Under the pieces are notes generated by a model. The model was not told the DNA's origin and did not search any database. It worked only from the letters and a program-made list of their open reading frames with translations. Below, piece after piece: positions 52,432 to 62,634 of a DNA stretch of 64,000 bases (position 1 is the first letter of the stretch; each line of letters begins with the position of its first letter). A program made the position numbers and the translations under genes. The stretch is from the NCBI GenBank assembly GCA_023269675.1, contig JAHFSX010000011.1, forward strand, positions 99,964 through 163,963. The letters run 5' to 3'. The DNA comes from Verrucomicrobiota bacterium. GTDB taxonomy: Bacteria; Verrucomicrobiota; Kiritimatiellia; RFP12; UBA1067.

Positions 52432-52977
52432 ATGAAAGACACGATCAAACTCATCCTCGTCCTGACCCTCATCTGCGCGGTCAGCTCCGCCCTGCTCGCC
52501 GCGGTCTACAGCAAGACCAAGGCGCCCATCGAGGCCGCGCTCGAGGTCCGCACCGCCAACGCCGCGCGCGACGTGATGCCCGCCGGATTGCCCGCGCCGG
52601 AAAAGAAGGTCGTCGAAGGGGTCGCCTTTTTCGTCGCGAAGCAAGAGGGCCGCTTCGCGGCCGCGGCGGTCGAAGGCCGCTCCAAGAACGGCTACGGCGG
52701 CGACGTCGTGCTGATGGTCGGCCTCGGCGCCGACGGCAAGCTGGTGAACTTCAAGGTCGTCGCCGCCAACGAGACCCCCGGCCTCGGCACCCGGATGAGC
52801 TCCGACGCCTTCCGCAAGCCGCTGCTCGGCAAGCTCCTCAGCGGCACCTGGAAAGTCAGGAAGGACGGCGGCGACGTGGACGCCATCACGGCCGCCACCA
52901 TCTCCTCCCGCGCCGCGCTGGACTGCATCCGCGACGCCATCGGCAAATTCAACCACGCCGTGGCTCAGCTGCAGTGA
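52432..52977 (+). CDS. rnfG: Rnf complex subunit G
   Basis: 181 residues. One N-terminal membrane helix and a periplasmic FMN domain. The expected flavinylation motif (S/T)GATxT reads TAATIS in DAITAATISSRAA, so the acceptor Thr is kept while Gly is Ala. GYGGDVVLMVGL and ETPGLGTRM are typical. It is the last rnf gene here; the usual rnfE does not follow. Confidence 0.92.
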   Translation: MKDTIKLILVLTLICAVSSALLAAVYSKTKAPIEAALEVRTANAARDVMPAGLPAPEKKVVEGVAFFVAKQEGRFAAAAVEGRSKNGYGGDVVLMVGLGADGKLVNFKVVAANETPGLGTRMSSDAFRKPLLGKLLSGTWKVRKDGGDVDAITAATISSRAALDCIRDAIGKFNHAVAQLQ

Positions 52978-52986
52978 TCTTGCACG

Positions 52987-53065
52987 ACAGGGACGCCTTC
53001 CCGAGGCGTCCGCAGGGCATTGTTTACTTCGACCGGCGGACGGTTAGGGGAACCGTCCCTACCGG
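52987..53065. repeat. Dispersed double-hairpin element, family A, copy 2
   Basis: Hairpins GGACGCCT/AGGCGTCC (52991-53011) and GGACGGTT/AACCGTCC (53038-53058) match both hairpins of the copy at 10433-10544. It starts ten bases after the rnfG stop and may end that transcript. Confidence 0.85.
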
Positions 53066-53086
53066 CACCGCGACAGGGATCCCGCT

Positions 53087-53377
53087 ATGCAAAACACACC
53101 CCACGCCCGCGCGGTGCTCTTCGTCTTCGAGACCCTGACCTCCGCCGGCCACACGGTCATCTCGGCCAACACCGACGAGCGGGCCGACCCGCAGATCTTC
53201 GCCCAGTCCGAAACCGGCGAGCTCGCCTTCTACTTCGTGCGCGCCGACGCCGCCGAACCGGCACCCGCGGAAGCCGAGCGCTTCCGCGACCTCGCGGCCC
53301 GCCACAAGGTCGCCGCCTTCTACGCGCCCGTCACGCTCGACCCCGCGCCCCTCTGCCCCGGCTTCAGGGCGCTTTAG
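53087..53377 (+). CDS. Small protein, unknown
   Basis: 96 residues, soluble, no recognised domain. VLFVFETLTSAGHTVISANT and GELAFYFVRAD look like a small alpha/beta fold. It stands where rnfE would be expected but has no membrane helix. An AGGGAT sequence lies before the ATG. Could be a compact cytosolic partner; its presence as a real gene rests on composition and the open frame. Confidence 0.6.
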   Translation: MQNTPHARAVLFVFETLTSAGHTVISANTDERADPQIFAQSETGELAFYFVRADAAEPAPAEAERFRDLAARHKVAAFYAPVTLDPAPLCPGFRAL

Positions 53378-53416
53378 GCGACGGCCGCGCCAACATCCGC
53401 TGCGCGTTCTCGCCCG

Positions 53417-54523
53417 CTATTTCTCGTCGACGGTCTCGTCGCGCTGATAGATGGGCAGCTGGCGGTAGGGCACGGTGAACGCCAGGACGACCATCGCGGT
53501 CTGGTAGTAGCGGTCCTGCTCGTTGCGGTCCCAGTAGCCGTCCTCGTTCTGCTTGGGGATCCACGTCGCGTACATCCAGCCCGAGAAGGTCTGCCACTCT
53601 TTGCCGCCCAGCTGGAACAGGCCCTGCGCCGCGTAGTACATGCCGTAGAAGCAATACTGCTGCTTGGGCAGCTCCTCGTATTTCTGCATCAGATAGCGCG
53701 CCGCGCGCCCCACCGCCGGATTGTTGTGCTCGCCGCACAGCGAAAGACAGAGCAGGCCCGCGCCCGTCAGCGTCACCGCATGCGTCTGCCGGTCCGTGTA
53801 CCCGAAGCTGCCCTGGTTCTCGTCGTGCCGCCGCAGCACGTACTCCACCGCGTTCTTGATCGCCTCCGGGGGAATCGGCGCGCCGTTCAGCCGCGCCGAA
53901 CGCAGCGCCATCAGCGCCCAGCCGCTGCACGAGAAGTCGCTGTCGCGCGCGTCCGGGGTGTACCGCCAGCCGCCCCGGTTGTTCGCGTCCTTGTCGATCT
54001 TCTGGGCGTCGAGAATGATCTTCAGCGCGCGCGGCAGCGCCTGGTCGATCTTGGCCTGAAGCTCGGGCCGCACCATGCCCGAGACCTCGGACAGGAAAAG
54101 CGTCGCGATGCAATGGGAGTACATCTTGCCGTCGTTGCCGCCGAGGTAGCCGTCTGCCCGCTGCACCTCCGCCAGCTTCGTGACGATGCGCTCCACCACC
54201 GGCCCGTAAGGTTCCGTGCCCGGCACGTGCCCGCGCGCCAGAAACGCCATGCCGCAAAGCGCCCAGATGCCCGAGGTGTTCTGCGCCTGGCCGTTGCCGA
54301 ACGTGCCGTCCGCCAGCTGCCCGCGCGCGATCCACGCCAGCCCGCGCCCGACCGCCTTGTCGACCTCCTCGTCCGTCACCTGCGCCGCCTCGCCCGGCGC
54401 CGCGGCCGGCGCCTGCACGTCAGGACGGGCCGGCCGGGCCGGCGCCTTCCGCTTCCCGGACTTCTCGGCCCCGGAGCCGATCACCGCGCCCAGCAGCATC
54501 CCCGAAAAAATCACCCGTTTCAT
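53417..54523 (-). CDS. Exported alpha/alpha-toroid (prenyltransferase/squalene-cyclase-like) protein
   Basis: 368 residues. A signal peptide and a Pro/Ala-rich linker precede helical repeats with the QW-like rhythm of prenyltransferase and terpene-cyclase toroids (GLAWIARGQLADGTFG, YLGGNDGKMYSHCIAT, GGWRYTP, GSFGYTD). PVC bacteria have many such exported proteins of unknown role. ATG 54523 is preferred to 54529 because AGGGA is six bases upstream. The promoter spacer holds a run of ten C/G pairs. Confidence 0.72.
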   Translation of the reverse strand: MKRVIFSGMLLGAVIGSGAEKSGKRKAPARPARPDVQAPAAAPGEAAQVTDEEVDKAVGRGLAWIARGQLADGTFGNGQAQNTSGIWALCGMAFLARGHVPGTEPYGPVVERIVTKLAEVQRADGYLGGNDGKMYSHCIATLFLSEVSGMVRPELQAKIDQALPRALKIILDAQKIDKDANNRGGWRYTPDARDSDFSCSGWALMALRSARLNGAPIPPEAIKNAVEYVLRRHDENQGSFGYTDRQTHAVTLTGAGLLCLSLCGEHNNPAVGRAARYLMQKYEELPKQQYCFYGMYYAAQGLFQLGGKEWQTFSGWMYATWIPKQNEDGYWDRNEQDRYYQTAMVVLAFTVPYRQLPIYQRDETVDEK

Positions 54524-54581
54524 GCTCATTCCCTGTGGTCCCCCATCCAAACGGTCCCCGCACCCCGCATCATTTCCGCTT

Positions 54582-54610
54582 ATCATACACCCCCCCCCCT
54601 GCCGTATCAA
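54582..54610 (-). promoter_or_regulatory. Candidate promoter with poly-G spacer, possible phase switch
   Basis: TTGATA (54605-54610), 17-base spacer, TATGAT (54582-54587) on the minus strand. The spacer contains ten consecutive C on the plus strand (54590-54599). Confidence 0.5.
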
Positions 54611-54625
54611 CCCCCGATCAATGAA

Positions 54626-54654
54626 TTGTACAAACGGCGCGACTCTGCTAAACT
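54626..54654 (+). promoter_or_regulatory. Candidate promoter for the zincin gene, probably leaderless
   Basis: TTGTAC (54626-54631), 17-base spacer, TAAACT (54649-54654). The -10 ends six bases before the ATG at 54661, so the transcript would start on the start codon. Confidence 0.5.
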
Positions 54655-54660
54655 TCAAAC

Positions 54661-55083
54661 ATGTTGGATTCTTATGACAGAGCCGTGCCGCCGCAAGCTG
54701 AGCCCCCCGACAGCGATGACGCCTGGTACGCCCTCGCGGACCAGGAGGCGTGCGCCGTGCTCGCCGCGCTGCCGCCCGACATCCGCGCCCAGGTCGCCGG
54801 GCTCGCGGTGACGCTTGACCCCTTTCCCCGTCCCGACGAGGAGATCGAAGAGGGCGATGACGAGGAGTTGCTGGGGCTTTTCGTCGGGCCCTCGTTCAGC
54901 GTGGCCCTGGAGACCGCCGACCCCCTGCCGAGCGCGATCCGGCTTTTTGTGGAGAACCTGCGCGACGAGGCGGAGGACGACCCCGCCCGCTTCCGCCAGG
55001 AGGTGCGCACCACGCTGCTGCACGAGATCGGCCATTATCTCGGGCTGGACGAGGACGGGCTCGCCGAGCGCGGCCTGGCGTGA
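54661..55083 (+). CDS. Minimal zincin metallopeptidase-like protein
   Basis: 140 residues. HEIGHYLGLDEDGL near the C-terminus is the HExxHxxGxx(D/E) signature of the small zincin (MTTB/DUF1025-type) family, with the rest acidic and helical. Possibly a peptidase, but the family is poorly characterised. No ribosome site; see the promoter at 54626. Divergent from the toroid protein gene. Confidence 0.8.
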   Translation: MLDSYDRAVPPQAEPPDSDDAWYALADQEACAVLAALPPDIRAQVAGLAVTLDPFPRPDEEIEEGDDEELLGLFVGPSFSVALETADPLPSAIRLFVENLRDEAEDDPARFRQEVRTTLLHEIGHYLGLDEDGLAERGLA

Positions 55084-55130
55084 GGAGACTTCGCTTTTCA
55101 TGTGGTCGGAACTCAGAGTGCTAACGCGTA

Positions 55131-55200
55131 ACCACCAAGACGCCAAGTCCGCCAAGTGTTTCCCTGGTGGACGTGGTGTCCTCCGAACCTTGGCGGCAAG
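55131..55200. repeat. Inverted-repeat remnant with CCAAG units
   Basis: CCGCCAAG (55149-55156) is complemented by CTTGGCGG (55189-55196), with CCACCAAGACGCCAAG upstream. It looks like a degenerate dispersed palindrome in the gap before enolase. No second copy in this window. Confidence 0.45.
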
Positions 55201-55222
55201 ATCTTATCGATGTTTCGTTTGA

Positions 55223-57099
<1,877 letters not shown>

Positions 57100-57223
57100 C
57101 CGTCCCGCCGGCATTCCCGTTCTTTGAGCGCGCGAACCTGCCCGCGCCTTCTCCGGCGGGGGCCCGACCCCGCCGGGCAACAAACGCGGCGCGGCACCCG
57201 GCCAAAACATCGCGCGCCTCTCT

Positions 57224-57252
57224 ATACAGACCCCTGACGCGCCGTTATAATA
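57224..57252 (+). promoter_or_regulatory. Candidate promoter for the FAD oxidoreductase operon
   Basis: A perfect TATAAT (57247-57252) with weak TATACA (57224-57229) 17 bases upstream. Followed by AAGGGGGAG and the ATG at 57274. Confidence 0.55.
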
Positions 57253-57273
57253 GCGGCAATAAGGGGGAGCTCA

Positions 57274-58902
57274 ATGAACCGAAGGACGTTTCTCACGCGC
57301 ACCGGCGCCGCGGCGGCCGGCGTCGCCCTGCCGGCCTTGACGTTTGCGGACGGGGGCCGGGAGATCTTCGACGTCATCGTATACGGCGGCGTGCCGTGCG
57401 GCATCAGCGCCGCGGTGGCCGCGGCGCGCGAGGGCGCGCGCGTGCTGCTCGTCGAACCGACACGCCACATCGGCGGGCTCAGCACCAGCGGCATCAACAC
57501 CGCCGAGAGCGAGCACATGCTGAAGTGGACCATCGGCGGACTCGCCCTGGAATTCTACGAACGCCTGGGCAAACTTTACGGCACCAACCGGCCCGAATAC
57601 TTTTTCGAGTCGAGCGCGGCGGAGAAGGTCTACCTCGAGATGCTCAAAGAGGCCGGCGTGACGGTCCGTTACGGTCTGCGCGTCGAACAGGTGGTCAAAG
57701 AGGGTCCCCGCATCCGCGCCCTCCGCTTGAGCGACGGCTCGTCCGTGTCGGCCAGGCTCTTTATCGACGCCGGTTACGAGGGCGACCTGATGGCCCGCGC
57801 GGGCGTGAGCTCGACGTTCGGGCGGGAAAGCCGCGAAGCCTACGGCGAGGAGGCCGCGGGCATCCGCTTCGACAAGACCCCGCGCACCGCCGCGACCGTC
57901 GACGCGCAGGGCAACCTGCTGCCCGGCATCTCGGCCTGGGCCAAGGACCTGAAAGAGGGCGACGCGCACCGCGGCGTCATGAACTACAACTTCCGTCTGA
58001 CCGTGACCCGCGATCCGGACAAACGCGTCCCCATCCCCGGCCCGAAAAATTACGACCGCGCGCGCTACCGGCTGCTCGAGAACTGGCTGCGCGGGAATCC
58101 GGCCGGCGGGGGCAAGGTCAAGCTCACCGACATCCTCGACCTCTACAAGCGCCGCAACGGCAAATACGAGGTGAACAACAGGCAGGACGCGGTCATCTCG
58201 CTCGGACACTTCGGCGGCCAGTTCGGCTACCCCGACGGGGATTACGCCTCGCGCGTCCGCATCGTGGCCGACCACTGGGACTACACGCTGGGCCTGCTGA
58301 AGTTTCTGGCCGAAGACCCGTGCGTGCCCGCGAACGTCCGCACCGAGATGCGTCAGTGGGGCCTGCATAAGGACGAGTTCGCGGACAACGGCAACCTGCC
58401 CTATCAGCTCTATGTGCGCGAGGCGCGCCGCATGCAAGGCGCCTTCGTGGTGACCCAGCGCGACGTGACCGACGAGCGCCGCAAACCCGACGCCATCGGC
58501 ATCAGCAGCCACTTCATCGACAGCCACCACGTCCAGCGCGTCGCCGTCTCGCCGACGGCGTTCGTCAACGAGGGCCGCATCTGGCGCATCGGCTGGGCGT
58601 ATCAGATCCCCTACCGCGCGCTCACGCCGAGACCCGAAGAGTGCGTCAACCTGCTCGTGCCCGGCGCGGCGAGCTACTCGCACGTGGCCTACTGCACGCT
58701 GCGGCTGGAGAGCGTCTGGATGATCGCCGGCCAAGCGGCCGGCGTCGCGGCGGCCGCGCTCGCGAAGTCCGGACAGCCCGTGCAGGCGGCGGATGTCCCG
58801 GCGATTCAGGCCAAGCTGCGCAGCCAGCGGCAGGTCGTGGACTTCATTCCCGGCCAGCCCGAACGTTTCCAAGAGGGCACCAACGGCCCGGCCGAGTTTT
58901 AA
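57274..58902 (+). CDS. Tat-exported FAD-dependent oxidoreductase
   Basis: 542 residues. NRRTFLTRTGAAAAG is a Tat signal, suited to a protein exported with its FAD. FDVIVYGGVPCGISAAVAAAREG is the FAD_oxidored (PF12831) Rossmann start, RLFIDAGYEGDLMARAG the second FAD contact, and NLLVPGAASYSHVAY the C-terminal one. First of three same-strand exported genes. Substrate unknown; related proteins are abundant in PVC glycan loci. Confidence 0.88.
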   Translation: MNRRTFLTRTGAAAAGVALPALTFADGGREIFDVIVYGGVPCGISAAVAAAREGARVLLVEPTRHIGGLSTSGINTAESEHMLKWTIGGLALEFYERLGKLYGTNRPEYFFESSAAEKVYLEMLKEAGVTVRYGLRVEQVVKEGPRIRALRLSDGSSVSARLFIDAGYEGDLMARAGVSSTFGRESREAYGEEAAGIRFDKTPRTAATVDAQGNLLPGISAWAKDLKEGDAHRGVMNYNFRLTVTRDPDKRVPIPGPKNYDRARYRLLENWLRGNPAGGGKVKLTDILDLYKRRNGKYEVNNRQDAVISLGHFGGQFGYPDGDYASRVRIVADHWDYTLGLLKFLAEDPCVPANVRTEMRQWGLHKDEFADNGNLPYQLYVREARRMQGAFVVTQRDVTDERRKPDAIGISSHFIDSHHVQRVAVSPTAFVNEGRIWRIGWAYQIPYRALTPRPEECVNLLVPGAASYSHVAYCTLRLESVWMIAGQAAGVAAAALAKSGQPVQAADVPAIQAKLRSQRQVVDFIPGQPERFQEGTNGPAEF

Positions 58903-58936
58903 GCCCCCCTGTTGTCACGCGAAGGAGACCTGCCCC

Positions 58937-61249
58937 ATGCGTCACCTCTCAACGATCCTGACCGCGGCAGCGCTCGCGCTGAGCGCCGCGGCCCTCCCGG
59001 CCGCGCCCGTGCCCGCACTCCTGGTCGAGGCGGAGGCCTTCCAAGACGCCGGCGGATGGTCCCTCGACGCGCAGTTCATGGATCAGATGGGCTCGCCCTA
59101 TCTGCTCGCGCACGGCCTGGGCAGCCCGGTGAAAGACGCGGTCACGGCTGTGCAGTTCCCTTCGCCGGGCACCTACCGCGTCTGGGTGCGCACCAAGGAC
59201 TGGGTCGCCGCCTGGCAGGCGCCGGGCGCGCCAGGCCGCTTCCGCGTGCTCGTCGACGGACAGCCGCTCCCGGCCGAATTCGGCACCGAAGGCGCGGCCT
59301 GGCACTGGCAGGACGGCGGCACGACCGTGATCAAGAAGATGCAGGCGACCCTCGCGCTGCATGACCTCACCGGCTTCGAAGGCCGCTGCGACGCCCTGCT
59401 CTTCACCGCCGACACCGCATGGCGTCCGCCGGACGGCGGCCCCGCGCTGGACGCCGTGCGCCGCATGCTGCTGGCCCGGCCCGAGACGCCGGAAGCGGGC
59501 GGCGAGTTCGACCTCGTGGTGGCGGGAGGCGGGATCGCGGGCACCTGCGCGGCCGTCACGGCGGCGCGCCTGGGCCTCACGGTCGCGCTCGTGCAGGACC
59601 GGCCCGTGCTCGGCGGCAACAACAGCTCCGAGGTGCGCGTGTGGCTGCAGGGCGCGCGCAGCAAGGAGCCCTGGCCGCGCGTGGGCGACGTGGTGGGCGA
59701 ACTCGAGCAGGCGCGCCAGGCGCACTACGGGCCCGCCAACACCGCCGAGATCTACGAGGACGAGAAGAAGCTGGCGCTCGCGCGCGCGGAGCCGAACCTC
59801 CGGCTCTTCCTGCAGCACCGCGTCAACGGGGCCGAGACCCGCGGCGCGTCCATCACCGCCGTGATCGCGCAGGACGCGCTCACGGGCCGCCGCCTGCGCC
59901 TCGCGGGCAAGCTCTTCGCGGACTGCACCGGCGACGGCGACCTGGGCGCGCTGGCCGGCGCGGAGTTCGCGCTGACGCCCACCGGCCACATGGGCCCCTG
60001 CAACCTCTGGAACGTCAAGGAGAGCGCGCGCCCGCAGCCGTTCCCGCGCTGCCCGTGGGCGCTGGACCTGAGCGACAAGCCCTTTCCCGGCCGCGGCAAG
60101 GGCCAGCCCTTCCCCGACCAGCTCGGCGGCTGGTACTGGGAGAGCGGCTTCAACCTCGACCCCATCGCCCAGGCCGAGGAGGTCCGCGACTGGAACTTCC
60201 GGGCCATGTACGGCGCGTGGGACGCGCTCAAGAACGTCGACGGCGTCCTGCCCAACCATGCGCTGAACTGGAGCGCCTACGTCTGCGGCCGCCGCGAGTC
60301 GCGCCGCCTGCTCGGCGACGTGGTGCTCACCAAGCAGGACTTGGTGGAGGGCCGCGCCTATCCGGACGGCTGTGTGCCCACGGGCTGGAAAATGGACCTG
60401 CATCTGCCCGACCCGCGCTATGAGAAAGGCTTCGAGGGCAACGCCTTCATTTCGACCGCGCACTTCGCCACCTACCCCATGCCCTACTGGATCCCCTACC
60501 GCTGCCTCTATTCGCGCAACGTGCCGAACCTCTTCATGGCGGGCCGCGACATCAGCGTCACGCACGAGGCGCTGGGCGCTGTGCGCGTGATGCGCACCGG
60601 CGGCTGCATGGGCGAGATCGTCGGCATGGCGGCCAGCCTCGCCGTGAAGCACGAGGCCTCCCCGCGCCAAGTGTATGAGCGCCACCTCGATGACCTGAAA
60701 GCGCTGATGCGCCGCGGCGTGGGTAAACACCCCGAGGCGGTTCCGCACTATGCCAATCAAGGCGAGCCCGCACGCAAGCCCGCGCGGGCGCAGCCCCCGC
60801 CCCCTCCGCCGTGGCTGGCCAAGGCCGGCGCGAACCTCGCACGCGCGGCCCGGATCACAGTCCCCAGCGCCCGGGAGAACAGCCACCTGCTGAACGATGG
60901 CCAGGCCGACCTCTCCGACAACAGTCTGCGCTGGCTCAGCGCCGCAGAGGTTCCGCAACAGATCGAGCTGGCCTGGGACACCCCGCAGACCTTCACCGCC
61001 CTGCGCCTGATCAGCGGCTATTGCGGCGGCACAGGCCCCCACAAGGGCGTGCTTGAAGCGTGGGCCCTGCAGATCGACGACGGCGGGGTCTGGCGCGACG
61101 TGCCCGGCGCGGGCGCGGCCGGGAACACGCGCCCGGACTGGTCCGCGACCTTCGCCCCGCAGACCGCGGCCCGCGTGCGGCTGAACATCACGGCCACGCC
61201 CGGCGACATCGCACGCATCTGGGAAATCGAACTCTACCTCGCGCCGTGA
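58937..61249 (+). CDS. Exported FAD-dependent oxidoreductase with N-terminal beta-sandwich and C-terminal discoidin-like domain
   Basis: 770 residues. Signal peptide, then a beta-sandwich (about 30-150; EAEAFQDAGGWSLD, MDQMGSPYLLAHGLG, YRVWVRTKDW), then the FAD core starting DLVVAGGGIAGTCAAV with ADCTGDGDLGALAG, then a F5/8-type C-like domain (about 640-770). The first two parts are close to 30037-32448 but the C-terminal domain differs. AAGGAG precedes the ATG. In series with the genes at 57274 and 61276. Confidence 0.82.
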   Translation: MRHLSTILTAAALALSAAALPAAPVPALLVEAEAFQDAGGWSLDAQFMDQMGSPYLLAHGLGSPVKDAVTAVQFPSPGTYRVWVRTKDWVAAWQAPGAPGRFRVLVDGQPLPAEFGTEGAAWHWQDGGTTVIKKMQATLALHDLTGFEGRCDALLFTADTAWRPPDGGPALDAVRRMLLARPETPEAGGEFDLVVAGGGIAGTCAAVTAARLGLTVALVQDRPVLGGNNSSEVRVWLQGARSKEPWPRVGDVVGELEQARQAHYGPANTAEIYEDEKKLALARAEPNLRLFLQHRVNGAETRGASITAVIAQDALTGRRLRLAGKLFADCTGDGDLGALAGAEFALTPTGHMGPCNLWNVKESARPQPFPRCPWALDLSDKPFPGRGKGQPFPDQLGGWYWESGFNLDPIAQAEEVRDWNFRAMYGAWDALKNVDGVLPNHALNWSAYVCGRRESRRLLGDVVLTKQDLVEGRAYPDGCVPTGWKMDLHLPDPRYEKGFEGNAFISTAHFATYPMPYWIPYRCLYSRNVPNLFMAGRDISVTHEALGAVRVMRTGGCMGEIVGMAASLAVKHEASPRQVYERHLDDLKALMRRGVGKHPEAVPHYANQGEPARKPARAQPPPPPPWLAKAGANLARAARITVPSARENSHLLNDGQADLSDNSLRWLSAAEVPQQIELAWDTPQTFTALRLISGYCGGTGPHKGVLEAWALQIDDGGVWRDVPGAGAAGNTRPDWSATFAPQTAARVRLNITATPGDIARIWEIELYLAP

Positions 61250-61275
61250 AACGCTCAATGCTCAAGGATACCGCC

Positions 61276-62538
61276 ATGAACAGACGCGCTTTCGTACAGA
61301 CCTCGCTCGCCTCCCTGATCACGCTCGCGCTGCGCGCCGAGGAGAAGAAGCGCGCCCCGCGCATCCTGCTGCGCTCGTCGTGGCAGGTCGTGAACATCGG
61401 CGACATCGCCCACACGCCGGGCGTGCTCGCCCTGATCGAGAAGCTGATTCCCGAGGCCGAGGTCAGGCTCTGGGCCTCCGGCGATCTCTCAAAAGAAGTC
61501 ATGGCCATGGAGCATGTGCGCTTCCCGAAGCTGCGCATCGTGAAGGGCACGCTCGGCGCCTCCGGCCGGGCGTCCAACGCGGAACTCGGCGAGGCGGTCG
61601 CGTGGTGCGACTTCCTGCTGCACGGCTCGGGGCCGTCATTCGTCGCGCACAAAGACGTGGCGGCGTTCGTGAGACACACGGGCAAGCCCTTCGGCGTATA
61701 CGGCATCACCTACGGCGGCGGCGCCGACGCGGCGCAGCGGGAGCTGATGGGCCAGGCCAAGTTCCTCTTTTTCCGCGACTCGGCCTCGCTCGCGCAAGCC
61801 CGGAGCGACGGCGTGGCCTGCCCGGTGATGGCGTTCGGGCCGGACGGCGCGTTCGCCTGCGACCTGCGCGACGACGCGCCCGCCGCCGCCTTCCTGCGCG
61901 CCCACGGACTCGAAGACGGGAAGTTTCTCTGCTGCATCCCGCGCCTGCGCAACACGCCGTACTGGAAGATCCGCAACAAGCCCATGGACGCGGAGGCCGA
62001 CCGCAAACACGCGCGCAACGAGGCGATGAAGGAGCACGACCACGCGCCGCTGCGCGCGGCGATCTGCGCGGTCGTGCGCGAGACCGGGCTCAAGGTGCTG
62101 ATCTGCCCCGAGGACATGAGCCAGATGGCGGTCGGCAAAGAGATGCTCGTCGACAAACTGCCGGAGGACGTCCGCAAGAGCGTGGTCTGGCACGAGGACT
62201 TCTGGCTGACGGCCGAGGCGCTCAGCACCTACGTGCGTTCGGCGGGGCTGTTCGGCCTGGAGATGCACTCGCCGATCATGTGCATCGGCAACGGCGTGCC
62301 GGCGATCGTCTGCCGCTTTGCCGAGCAGACCAGCAAGGGCTTCATGTGGCGCGACATCGGCCTGGGCGAGTGGCTCTTCGATTTCGACAACGAGGCCGAC
62401 CTCGCGCGCCTGGCCCCCGCCGCGCTGCAGATGGTCAAGGATCCGGCCGGCACGCGCGCGAAGGTTGCGAAAGCCCGGGCCTTCGTGGCGGGGTGTCAGC
62501 GCGAGACGATGGGCGTGGTGAAAAGCCACCTGCCCTAA
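61276..62538 (+). CDS. Exported polysaccharide pyruvyl transferase-like protein
   Basis: 420 residues. RRAFVQTSLASLITLA is a Tat-like signal. WQVVNIGDIAHTPGVLALIE and FLLHGSGPSFVA match the GT-B-like PF04230 family (CsaB/WcaK), which adds ketal-pyruvate to glycans. Such enzymes normally work in the cytoplasm with PEP, so an export signal is odd. AAGGA is nine bases before ATG 61276; an upstream ATG at 61258 is less likely. Third gene after two FAD oxidoreductases. Confidence 0.75.
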   Translation: MNRRAFVQTSLASLITLALRAEEKKRAPRILLRSSWQVVNIGDIAHTPGVLALIEKLIPEAEVRLWASGDLSKEVMAMEHVRFPKLRIVKGTLGASGRASNAELGEAVAWCDFLLHGSGPSFVAHKDVAAFVRHTGKPFGVYGITYGGGADAAQRELMGQAKFLFFRDSASLAQARSDGVACPVMAFGPDGAFACDLRDDAPAAAFLRAHGLEDGKFLCCIPRLRNTPYWKIRNKPMDAEADRKHARNEAMKEHDHAPLRAAICAVVRETGLKVLICPEDMSQMAVGKEMLVDKLPEDVRKSVVWHEDFWLTAEALSTYVRSAGLFGLEMHSPIMCIGNGVPAIVCRFAEQTSKGFMWRDIGLGEWLFDFDNEADLARLAPAALQMVKDPAGTRAKVAKARAFVAGCQRETMGVVKSHLP

Positions 62539-62566
62539 GCTTGGCGCGTCAGAGCGCAAAGGAAAG

Positions 62567-62634
62567 CACGCCAAAGATGGGCGTGCCACATGCGCACGGG
62601 CCCTGCGCAGCCATGCGCAGGGGCACGCTACGCT
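62567..62634. repeat. Dispersed hairpin element, family B, copy 2
   Basis: CCCTGCGCA/TGCGCAGGG 9-bp stem with GCCA loop, preceded by CCAAAGATGGGCGTGCCA. Matches the copy at 26905-26975. Sits between convergent genes, so it may terminate both. Confidence 0.8.

Noticed and set aside
53087..53377. rnfE by position
   Set aside because: No membrane helices and far too short.
53417..54523. Squalene-hopene cyclase
   Set aside because: Toroid repeats are similar, but it has a signal peptide, is half the length, and lacks the DxDD catalytic motif.
58949..61258. Minus-strand open frame of 769 codons over the second FAD oxidoreductase
   Set aside because: Antisense shadow; the plus frame has clear FAD motifs and a paralogue.
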